From the NCBI GenBank assembly GCA_029582265.1, contig CM055837.1, positions 15,474,369-15,538,368 on the forward strand: DNA of 64,000 nucleotides. The letters run 5' to 3'. Each line of letters begins with the position of its first letter. Positions within the stretch are counted from its first letter, which is position 1. The translations under genes and the position numbers were made by a program. Shown in pieces: positions 33,241-44,400 of the stretch. Source of the stretch: Zoroaster sp. YZ-2022. Taxonomy: Eukaryota > Echinodermata > Asteroidea > Forcipulatida > Zoroasteridae. The notes below the pieces were generated by a model. It searched no databases, was not told where the DNA came from, and was given only the letters and a program-made list of their open reading frames with translations.

Positions 33241-34390
33241 TTAACCCTCCTACACATGGAGGCCACTCCGATCCACAAAATTCTGCTCTTTAGCAACCTT
33301 CAGTACATATCCTCAATTTACCCTAAATGACGCACCTAAGGTTATATAATCAACTGGACGGTAACTTACAAATGAAATTAGCAGTTTGGTGTTTCAGTTT
33401 GTTTCAGTGAAGGATTCTCTTGTAAAATGCTGAATTTCAATGCATGATCATACGCGTGGACGTCTTGAGCGCCGTTTTTTGAGACGCACAAAATTGTGGT
33501 CATCAAAAAATTGATGTTGGTATAATGACTCACCCCAAACTGTTAAAGTTGATGGGGGCACAGAAAATGTACCCAAGAAGAAAAACAGTTGAAATCATGT
33601 TCATCTTATTCCAGATGGTTGTAAAATTGTTTTTAAACTTGAAAATAAAAATATTGTTTTTGATTTTTAAAATAAAATGGTATAATTTGGAGAAGCTCTC
33701 AAAACTTTTAATCAATATTCTTGAAAGACCAATAAAATGGAAGGTGGTTAAATTTTTTGCAAAAAGTACTTTAAAACTTTGAAATGTGTAAAATTGCTGT
33801 TAACATTTTGTCAAATAAAAGATTTCTTTTCATAACCATGATATTAATGTTTCATTTTCTCAATAATGTTTCACTATCACGAAATAAACACCAACGAATT
33901 AAGTAGTCTTCGCTCGCTTCTTCTATAAGGAATGTGTCCAATTTGAGGATCAGTATTTCTTTAAAAATCAATGCAAATGCAAAGCATTCATATATTTTGG
34001 TTTCCACAGACAACAGCTTGTTGACGTATAGAACAATAAAATCACAGATGTTCGTGAAAAAAATTGAGGTCATGTAAATCTCTTACTATTTGTATCTAGT
34101 AAAATCAGTGGTTAAACAACTTTTTCCACTTTCACAAGCACTAACTTTCCAGTAAATCATACAATTTCACTATAATTTTTATTTCTGTAACAAGCACGAC
34201 TTAGATAAGTTTATGCAACCAGTAATACGCCATAGTTTTGTAAATTTTCCGAGAAATGCTAAGCCAAAGCTAGGTGCGTCATTTCACGAGTGCGGCGAAT
34301 TACGTACATGGACGATACATGTACAAGCCTGCTGTCCTTTCATCTTACAAAATCAACTGTGTGCCACCCAATTCCATCCAAGGCCACTGA
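33241..34390. mobile_element. TTAA element (GCCACT word) split by a 1-kb insertion
   Basis: 33241-33308 and about 34313-34390 align to consecutive parts of 8738-9054. Between them lies an insert whose inner ends are AAATGACGCACCTA (33325) and TAGGTGCGTCATTT (34284). Confidence 0.75.
33325..34284. mobile_element. Nested AT-rich TIR element AAATGACGCACCTA
   Basis: 14-bp TIRs, 960 bp, very AT-rich interior with only short open frames (33525-33782 plus, no similarity recognised). Inserted in the TTAA element above. Confidence 0.7.
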
Positions 34391-35520
34391 CCTGTGTAAG
34401 ACACTTTAAAGTTAAACAGTTTAACGTAACTAGTAAAAATTCAGCCCTATTTCAAGTAGGCCTATTACTTTTAATGAACCTTACCAAACCAAACTTCATA
34501 ATTATGAGAATTTCACCTTGCCACGTATTGGTCTATATAACCTTCGTTTCACATGTTTACACCATACATCCGGCCCCTTCTTCAATCGTAAGGATCGATC
34601 ATATTTACGATCGGAATGAAGGAACACAAAATCTTGTTGGTTCACCACACCAGTAAGTAACTAAACTACATCGAGGACAAGGAGATCCGGACAAGACCGT
34701 TCGCAAAACGCACAATCGGATCGTCCCGCGGTCCCCACCGCCTGTGGCAATTTATTTCAGAACTACTTGGTCTTTTCAATTCCTTGATAAAATTCTCTTT
34801 AAAAAAAAGTTATTGTATGTTGCTTTCACCAATCACCAATCCACCAAATGTGAAATTAAAAGTCAGTTGAAAACAAGTCTTGTACATACATGTATTTATC
34901 ATCGCTGGTAAAGATTGCGGTACCCTGTCCCATACATCGGAAAAAATAGCTTGTTCATTTTAGGAACCAGTCTGTACTGCACCTGGAGTTGGATGGTTCT
35001 TAACTATTTTCTTGGCGGCTGGAAAATAGACTTGCCCAAACAGTCGTTTGCTCAAATTGCCATTTGAAGACGGACGATGACCCAGATAACTGACCCGTCC
35101 ATTACTGGAGCCCCTCATACACGATTAGTGTAAACTTCCACGGCAAGAACAAAATAAGTGCATATTCTCAGTAGTACAAAAGAAATTGTTGGGCTTAAAA
35201 TGAAAGGTAGATCAGATTTTGGCAAATTTAATATCCATACTTCTGGATGGACAGTTCAAACCAAAAGGGAAGTCTATTATTAACATAACTGCATTCACAT
35301 GAGGGCGCTGTTTTGTTGGAACACAGCAGGATTTTAGTGTCATATAGCAGCATCTAAATTTAAAAGTGCACAAAATCAAAACCCCACGAAAACATTGGTT
35401 ACCTCAAAATGTTTACTGACAACACAATAAATTACGATAACTGACTTTTGCAAAGATAAGGAATTCCGTCAACTTTTATGCATAAATTATTCATGATGTT
35501 GCATCGATCTGCTGTGATAG
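34391..35520. other. Intergenic, nothing recognised
   Basis: No TIR pair, array or gene-like frame. The 147-codon plus frame ending at 34656 starts within transposon sequence and has no recognisable domain. Confidence 0.5.
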
Positions 35521-35665
35521 GCTGAAAAAATATCCGACGTCACGCTTTGAGCTAGAGGCGCATGAATTACGCCAGATCCTGGCCGTGCAGCCGCCATATT
35601 TTCAACTTTGACCTTGGTTGGTAGCTATAGCGCGTGAGCCTCGAAGCGTGACGTCAGATCTTCAG
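35521..35665. mobile_element. Short TIR element with GACGTCACGCTT ends
   Basis: GCTGAAAAAATATCCGACGT+CACGCTT pairs with AAGCGTGACGTCAGATCTTCAGC. Both ends carry a CRE-like TGACGTCA-related motif; the interior holds GCCGCCATATTTTC. Confidence 0.65.
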
Positions 35666-36003
35666 CACAATGTATCCAATGTCAATGACACCCCTTGAAT
35701 GGTATATCCTAGGATAAAGACATGGGACCAGTCTACTGCTGTGACATCACTGATGAAATTATGCAAATTAAAAATTATTTTCTTTTAGGACTTTAAAGAT
35801 AGCAATAGATAAAAAGGTTCAGATTGTCATTAGACGACAGACAATTGTTAGAAATCATAGTAAAGAAACGTAATTATTTGAAATAGCATTTGTGGCATAA
35901 AGTCACCATTTTTAATCTACTGTGGAAAAAGATCGTACACAAATACTAACAAAGTCAAGTCTAGGGCACACATTTATGAATAAGTTTCCCTGTAACTATG
36001 GGG

Positions 36004-36156
36004 GTGTTGTAACTATGGTGGTGTTGTAACTATGGGGCATTGTAACTATGGTGGGCGTTGTAACTATGGGGGCGTTGTAACTATGGTGGCGTTGTAACTA
36101 TGGAGGCGTTGTAACTATGGGGGCGTTGTAACTATGGTGGCATTGTAACTATGGTG
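36004..36156. repeat. 17-bp tandem array (GTTGTAACTATGGNGGC)
   Basis: About nine units alternating TGGGGGC and TGGTGGC variants. Confidence 0.92.
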
Positions 36157-36190
36157 GAGCATATTCCCCCCAAAAGGCCTAGGTTCTCAT

Positions 36191-36403
36191 TGGCGGATCC
36201 AGGGGGGGGGGGCTGTAGCCCCCCCTAAAATCGTTTAAAAAAATTTAAAAAGAGAGAGTGGGAGGGGAGACCACACTCCCATTCCCACAGTGTGCTTTGT
36301 TTTTCTCTCCCTTTGATTATTTCATTGTAATTTTTGTAGTACTGAAAAATAATTGTTTTTGATTCTCAGCCCCCCCTAAAAAATGTTCTGGATCCGCCCA
36401 TGG
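36191..36403. mobile_element. MITE, GGCGGATCCAG type, copy 2
   Basis: TGGCGGATCCAGG ... CTGGATCCGCCCA; the same internal landmarks as copy 1 (CACACTCCCATTCCCACAG, AATAATTGTTTTTGATTCTC) on the opposite strand. Confidence 0.8.
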
Positions 36404-37501
36404 TCCCCCCCCCCCAGAATTTAGATCCCATAGAAAAACATTTGAGTCTTTTGTGCCAATTGAAATCTCCCCAGGTCCGTCCCCCCCCCCATTGGACCAA
36501 CCCTTGTTATGCTACTGCTCATCAAAATGATTAAATAATCCCAGGCAAAAGGAGTACTTCAAATTGGACGATTGTACAGGATATTTATAGGTAAATATTT
36601 CTCTCATTTCTTTTTCAGTATAAAAATAACAATAGTATACCCTAAATTTACAACTACAAGGTAGTAAAATGGTTAATTTACATTCATGGCAATAAAAAAG
36701 GGGCAGGATAAATTGGCCACTCCCACCATCTGCCAATAGACCTATCGATGCCACGCCTTCATTTGGAAAAGCTCGGACAAAGCCAATATGTGCGTTTTTA
36801 GCTTGGTGGTGTGGTTTGTGCATTTTGTATGTGAGGCCTGTACGCAGCCATTCAACAAATCCAATTGGTCAGTTACAGATTTGTCAACTGATTCTGTCCC
36901 AATGCGTCAATAGACCGTTCCATTAAGCCCCGCCCACCATAGTAACTGCCTAGCAATGGCAAACGTGGATTATGCCTCTTGCAATAACCTTCATGTTATT
37001 GATATAGCGCCCTCATTTGGTCACATAAAGCATGGACTCTTGTTATGGACACGATCTGGAAACTAATAAACAGTTTTTGAGATTTAAAGTACATCAATCT
37101 GTACTTGGGGGGAGATGTAGGATTATGCCTCTTGCAATAACCTTCATGTTATTGTTATAGCGCCCTCACTTGTTCACTGTATAAGCACATGACACTGTAA
37201 GTCGCCATCTTGGAATAAGACATCACACGCATAAAAGTACATGATCTCCATGATCTCTGTCAATTATCCCTAATATTACAGGTACAACACCTGAGCTTCG
37301 CCCCTCGATCATTGAGCCACCGAGGTGCCGACCAGCTGCCACGTCCAATACATATATACATACATGTACATACATAAAGGTGGCTTGTTTACTTTTGTCA
37401 TCGACATGATACAGCTATTTTTGTCAGACCTTTGGACTTGTAATCTTAGCTGTGATTAGTCAATATGTAATGGGGTGGAGCTTAATGAATCAATCTATTG
37501 A
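36404..37501. other. Intergenic, 55-bp duplicated segment
   Basis: ATTATGCCTCTTGCAATAAC...ATAGCGCCCTCA occurs at 36971-37024 and 37124-37177. Poly-C tracts at 36404 and 36480. No gene seen. Confidence 0.6.
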
Positions 37502-37980
37502 TTAACCCCTAGGCATTTTTGCTAGAAACCATCCCAAATCCGCCAAAATTCATCAACATGCAGTAAAAAGGTACCCCAATTGTTGGACTTTGATGGAATT
37601 GGTAGAGTGGCAAACACAATAGTAGTATACACTATATAGTAATTAGTAAACACTATATACAATGTCACACATTTATTTACATGTTGACAATATGTTAAGT
37701 GTAAATTACAGTTTGACAGGATTTATACATAGGAACTTGGCAGTATTACCAACATGTAGGGGAAAATGAAGCATAATGCTTTTAAATCTTCCCCTATGAC
37801 AGACAAAGACTTAGACATGACAAGCATCCATGGCTTGGCTATACACAGTCCTGAATGCAGCTGGAGGAGTTTGACGGATTTGGTACATATGGATATACAC
37901 GCACATGTACTATTCTCTATTAGCTGAGCTTCTGTGGGTAACTGAATCCATCAAAATAAGGCAAAACCAGTAGGATTTTT
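37502..37980. mobile_element. TTAA element, subfamily C, degenerate
   Basis: TTAACCCCTAGGCATTTTTG, then CATCCCAAATCCGCCAAAAT, GGCTTGGCTATACACAGTCC and TTTGACGGATTTGG as in 20178-21046 (inverted). No clean right TIR; it ends within 60 bp of the PPIL4 stop and may be transcribed as 3' UTR. Confidence 0.65.
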
Positions 37981-38035
37981 GATGATTTGGGATAGTTTGG
38001 GTCAAGAGCTTAATATAAAACATTCATACCCAATA

Positions 38036-38491
38036 CTACCTTCTGTTACTATGCCTATCTCTGTATCTGTCACTATCTCTGTCTCTTTCCCTACCCCTAT
38101 CCTTCCCCCTGTCTCTTTCATAGTAGTCCCTATCCTTACCTCCCCTGTCTCTATCCTTGCTTCTATCGCTATCTCTATGACTGTATCTGTCATCATCCCT
38201 ACGATCTCTTTCCCTTTGTCTAACTTCCCTGTCTTTACCCCGCTCTCTATCCCTATCTGTTCCCCTACTGTCTCTATCACTCCTTCTGTCACTCCTATTC
38301 TTCTCTTTGTCTCTCCATCTGTCTCTCTCCCTGTGTCTATCTCTACTTCTGTCGTCACCACTAGAGCTGTCGTGTTTCTGCCGTCTCTTCTTTGTTCGAT
38401 TTCTTTTACGGTCTGCATCGCTGTCTCTGTTGCTGTCACTGTCGGAAGATGATCTTTGAGTTCGCTTTGACTTCTCTTTACTCACTTTCAC
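38036..38491 (-). CDS. PPIL4: PPIL4 exon 13 (RD/RE/RS tail and stop)
   Basis: 456 bp: 151 residues and a stop at 38038-38036. Starts [19 protein letters not shown] after TGTTTTCAG. The tail is almost wholly Arg alternating with Asp, Glu or Ser (for example [20 protein letters not shown]), a low-complexity domain typical of splicing-associated proteins. The DNA is a near-repeat of GAY/AGR codons, and the antisense strand is therefore also open. Confidence 0.93.
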   Translation of the reverse strand: MKVSKEKSKRTQRSSSDSDSNRDSDADRKRNRTKKRRQKHDSSSGDDRSRDRHRERDRWRDKEKNRSDRRSDRDSRGTDRDRERGKDREVRQRERDRRDDDRYSHRDSDRSKDRDRGGKDRDYYERDRGKDRGRERDRDSDRYRDRHSNRR

Positions 38492-41400
38492 CTGAAAACA
38501 AATTGGAGAACACATCATGAAACCCGTTCTATTTCATAAAACAAGTGATTTCAGCATTGGGGGACAAGTGATTTCAGCACTGCTGATTGGTTAATACATA
38601 ATAAATAATCAGACTTCGGTTTAAATATCTTATGTCTCTTCTATTTTCGGTAATATGTCCGATTGGATGATTGAATTTACCGGTAAAAAAAAAGCACACA
38701 GAACAGTGAGCAGTGTTCCCAGGGGAACAGATTAGAGTTCCTATTTTAATGGGACTTTTAAAACACTTCTTAACCCTAACCATGCTGAATGCAATGTAAC
38801 AAATTAAGGATATGCGTTTTGGGTTATTTAGGGAACAGGATACCCGAAATTGGAAATCTTCAGATATCCCGGTACTCGTAATATTTTTTGGTAAAAACAC
38901 ATAAATGCACCCGAATACATAAAATAAGCAAACACATGTTTTCTCTTGTTTTATTAGAGTCATAATAAATGTGGACAAACTGTAATAATTTCCTATATTA
39001 ACCCTAACTCCCTAGACAACAAAGGCAGTTGGGGGATTTTGAAGGATTTTTATTGTTCACTAACAATGCTTAGGGAGTTAGGGTTAAAAATGACTCATAG
39101 CATCCCCAGTCACCATGAAAAACAGAGACTTCCTTTTGTGTGGATTAAACGTTCAATCAAAATTTACAAAAGTCATTTATGGGTAATTGGAACCGAAAAA
39201 TGGAACCAGGTAATGGCAGTTTCGGTCGGGTATCTGGATACCAGGATACTCGGCATAGCCTTACAATAAATGTAAAAACCTGTTGGATCTTGTTGAATTG
39301 AGCAGACAACAAAAGATCTTTTGTTCTTGCTGATGGATCTTGTTGCACTCAGCAGACTTCATACAACTGATCACAGCAATCAATCACCTTGGATTTTCTT
39401 GAGGTTTCACCACCACTGCCACTAAATTCTTCACTGGAGTCCTGGCGTCTCTTACGAGTGGCTGAAGCATGATGGGGAGGATTTATAACATCTTCATCGA
39501 GAACTAGATCATATTGTTTGCTGTAATGATATCAAAATTAAATCTCACAATAAGGTTGTGAAAGGAAAAGTACAGTAATTGGTACAGTATTAGTAATTAC
39601 CATATTATCAAATGAACAAATTTTTACCTAAAAGCGTACTTGGTTTAAAACAAATTAATTATATCAAATTTACAAAAATGCCATCTAGCAACCTTTTGTA
39701 AAACATAAAAACATAAAAATATGTAACAGTATTTTATTGTAAAATAGTAATTGGCCATATGTTTCAAACCTAGCAGGTTCTTTCTCAAAGGCAAAATGGG
39801 ACAGAATATAAACAGCATACATACATGAACACAAGAGTAGGCGGAAGTTACAGTAGTCAGGTGTGAAATGAACACAAAAGAAAACTAGTGGTTAAGCTTT
39901 TGATGAAAACGCTGACATGTATTCTGATGTATTGATAATATTGGGCACTGAGGTCGCTAATTCTTTGTTTAGTGTTTAGTGATATATTGAAAAGGCACAT
40001 TAAACTGAAAATGCGCATTAATTGTAGTCATTGTATACAAAAGTTGCATTGTGTGTTCCTTAGGCGTCCAAGTACTAACTCGTCCAAACGTAATTTTAGG
40101 CAAGACCCGATCGACAGGACGGGTGGGTAGATGAGACTGTGAGTGGGAGTTTTTTTGGACAGTAGGTGGCAGGAGACTGATGAGGTGTTTGTTATTGTTC
40201 GAAATTGACATTATTGTTTGCAGTATTATCTGTACAGATATTACAACAATAGTACAAAATTGCAACGAAGTGTTCGATGAAAACGAACACAGGAGTGCCA
40301 TGGTCGAGCGGTTTAGTGCATCGGATTTGTGTTCTGATGGCCGAGTCGTCAGAATGTGGGTTCGAATCCCAACCGCGACCACGGTGCTTGTGTCCTTGAG
40401 CAAGATACTTTACCATAATTGCTTCTCTCCACCCAGGGGTAAATGGGTACCTGTGAGGGCAGAGTTGGTTGTTGTGTTTGATTAGCCCTATATGCGCTGT
40501 AATGGCAGCAATTGAGCTGTATACTCCCCAGGGAGCTGAGATGGTTTCAGGAATGATTTATGCGCCTGATGAGCAGGGGTAATAATGTAATGCGCCTTGA
40601 GCACCAGTTTGGTGGATACGTGCGCTATATAAGTCCACATTATTATTATTATTATTACAGGGGTTTCGGCTACATGTATATTGATAATTATTGGGACACA
40701 GTTCTTTGTTTAGTATTTACGATATATTGAAATAAACTTAAAACGCATGAACTGTAATCATTGTACACACAAATTTCATTGTTTGTCCCCTAGACGTTTG
40801 AGACAATTTGTATGTGGATAAATGCAAATGATGTAACAAATCAAGTTAATGCCCTTCCATTAAATGTGTGCCATGATTCTCAAACGACTCAAACATACGA
40901 AAACAAATAACATTGTATTGTAGAATCAACCCATGTGTACAAATCCTGTAGCTTGCGCTATGTACAAACACTACGTCGTCACGTAATCATACCAACATGT
41001 ACCCATGTGTACAAACCCTGTAGCTTGTGCTATGTACACGTAATCATACCAACGTGTACAGTCCCTATGTAAATTTCCCTTTCTGCACAATTTTTATTGT
41101 TATCATGATAAAGGGTGAGAAAGGATGGTACCACATTCTACCCATAGTTGGTAATTTCGAGCAATAACATTTCGAAGTTTATATTGACTACATCATAATC
41201 TTCGCAGATTAGACTAAAATGTTAATGAAATAATATTTACTGACGTAATGATGATGTATTTGGTTTTAGAAACTAAGTCACATTATGGGCTTTCATATGG
41301 TGCATGTTTTTTTTTTTTGCGAAAATGCCAAGTGCTTATATGACAGCTCGTAGGTCGAGTTTTGTTTAGGTCGAGTTTTGTTTAGGTCGAGTTTTCACAG

Positions 41401-44400
41401 GGTCGAGATGTCTTAACCCCCGCAGGGTCACACTATTTGTTTAGGTCGACTTGTCCATTCTTGATTTAATTTTGCCCTACACCGACGTGTGTATAGCACT
41501 GTATACTCAGTGCTTTCCGAGTGTCTGTGAAAAAAACTACACAGGCGACACAGTGCTATACACACGTCGGTGTAGGGCAAAATTAAATCAATTGTTTATC
41601 TCCCGACGCAAGAATTTCACCAACCTATATTGTCCATTCTTGCCAATCTATACATCCCGCAGATTAGACTAAAATATTAATAAAATAATATTTACTGACG
41701 TAATGATGAGGTAATTGGTTCTCTAAACTGAGTCACATTACGAGCTTTCATGCTGCATGTTTTGTATTTATGTCAAAATGCCAAGTATAACTCGTAGGTC
41801 GAGTTGTCACAAGGCTTGAACGCTGTCATGGATCCTAGTTGTTCGTGCCGAGTCGTCACAAGGCTCGAGACGTCTTACCCCCCGCAGCGTTACACTAAAA
41901 TGTGAATAACATGATATTTACTGACGTTATGATGACGTACTTTGCTTTAGATATTAATTCACATCATGGACTTTCATAAGGTGCATGTTTTGTATTGATG
42001 TGACGGTTAGTACACGAGTGGCACACTTCATGTTGGTAATAGACTTCTGGTACTGTGCCGTGGACTAGGTTAGTACACGAGTGGCACACTTCATGTAGGT
42101 GACAGACTTCTGGTACTGTGCCGTGGACTAGGTTAGTACACGAGTGGCACACTTCATGTAGGTAATAGACTTCTGGTACTGTGCCGTGGACTAGGTTAGT
42201 ACACGAGTGGCACACTTCATGTAGGTAATAGACTTCTGGTACTGTGCCGTGGACTAGGTTAGTACACGAGTGGCACACTTCATGTAGGTGACAGACTTCT
42301 GGTACTGTGCCGTGGACTAGGTTAGTACACGAGTGGCACACTTCATGTAGGTGACAGACTTCTGGTACTGTGCCGTGGACTAGGTTAGTACACGAGTGGC
42401 ACACTTCATGTAGGTGACAGACTTCTGGTACTGTGCCGTGGACTAGGTTAGTACACGCGTGGCACACTTCATGTTGGTAATAGACTTCTGGTACTGTGCC
42501 GTGGACTAGGTTAGTACACGAGTGGCACACTTCATGTAGGTGACAGACTTCTGGTGCTGTGCCGTGGACTAGGTTAGTACACGAGTGGCACACTTCATGT
42601 AGGTAACAGACTTCTGGTGCTGTGCCGTGGACTAGGTTAGTACACGAGTGGCACACTTCATGTAGGTGACAGACTTCTGGTGCTGTGCCGTGGACTAGGT
42701 TAGTACACGAGTGGCACACTTCATGTAAGTAATAGACTTCTGGTACTATGCCGTGGACTATGTCAGTACATGAGTGGCACACTTTATGCCAGTGATAGAC
42801 TTCTGGTACTGTGCCGTGGACTATGTCAGTACATGAGTGGCACACTTTATGCCAGTGATAGACTTCTGGTACTGTGCCGTGGACTATGTCAGTACATGAG
42901 TGGCACACTTCATGTAAGTAATAGACTTCTGGTACTGTGCCGTGGACTATGTCAGTACATGAGTGGCACACTTTATGCCAGTGATAGACTTCTGGTACTG
43001 TGCCGTGGACTATGTCAGTACATGAGTGGCACACTTCATGTAAGTAATAGACTTCTGGTACTATGCCGTGGACTATGTCAGTACATGAGTGGCACACTTT
43101 ATGCCAGTGATAGACTTCTGGTACTGTGCCGTGGACTATGTCAGTACATGAGTGGCACACTTCATGTAAGTAATAGACTTCTGGTACTGTGCCGTGGACT
43201 ATGTCAGTACATGAGTGGCACACTTCATGTAGGTAATAGACTTCTGGTACTGTGCCGTGGACTATGTCAGTACATGAGTGGCACACTTCATGTAAGTAAT
43301 AGACTTCTGGTACTGTGCCGTGGACTATGTCAGTACATGAGTGGCACACTTCATGTAGGTAATAGACTTCTGGTGCTGTGCCGTGGACTATGTCAGTACA
43401 TGAGTGGCACACTTCATGTAAGTAATAGACTTCTGGTACTGTGCCGTGGACTATGTCAGTACATGAGTGGCACACTTCATGTAGGTAATAGACTTCTGGT
43501 GCTGTGCCGTGGACTATGTCAGTACATGAGTGGCACACTTCATGTAAGTAATAGACTTCTGGTGCTGTGCCGTGGACTATGTCAGTACATGAGTGGCACA
43601 CTTCATGTAGGTAATAGACTTCTGGTACTGTGCCGTGGACTATGTCAGTACACGAGTGGCACACTTCATGTAAGTAATAGACTTCTGGTACTATGCCGTG
43701 GACTATGTCAGTACATGAGTGGCACACTTCATGTAGGTAATAGACTTCTGGTACTGTGCCGTGGACTATGTCAGTACATGAGTGGCACACTTCATGTAGG
43801 TAATAGACTTCTGGTACTGTGCCGTGGACTATGTCAGTACATGAGTAGCACACTTCATGTAAGTAATAGACTTCTGGTGCTGTGCCGTGGACTATGTCAG
43901 TACATGAGTGGCACACTTCATGTAGGTAATAGACTTCTGGTGCTGTGCCGTGGACTATGTCAGTACACGAGTGGCACACTTCATGTAAGTAATAGACTTC
44001 TGGTACTGTGCCGTGGACTATGTCAGTACACGAGTGGCACACTTCATGTAAGTAATAGACTTCTGGTACTGTGCCGTGGACTATGTCAGTACACGAGTGG
44101 CACACTTCATGTAGGTAATAGACTTCTGGTACTGTGCCGTGGACTATGTCAGTACACGAGTGGCACACTTCATGTAAGTAATAGACTTCTGGTACTGTGC
44201 CGTGGACTATGTCAGTACACGAGTGGCACACTTCATGTAAGTAATAGACTTCTGGTACTGTGCCGTGGACTATGTCAGTACATGAGTGGCACACTTCATG
44301 TAAGCACAGACTTCTGGTACTGTGCCGTGGACTATGTCAGTACACGAGTGGCACACTTCATGTAGGTAATAGACTTCTGGTACTGTGCCGTGGACTATGT

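Noticed and set aside
34213..34656. 147-codon plus frame in the intergenic region
   Set aside because: Starts inside a transposon insert and crosses a TTAA-element fragment; no similarity or splice context.
37979..38452. 157-codon plus frame rich in Ser, Pro, Val and Ile
   Set aside because: Antisense shadow of the low-complexity RD/RE exon of PPIL4.
40292..40380. tRNA genes at the A/B-box sequences
   Set aside because: All occurrences are fused to the same SINE body with AT-rich tails, and the anticodon arm does not fold as a functional tRNA; they are SINE heads.
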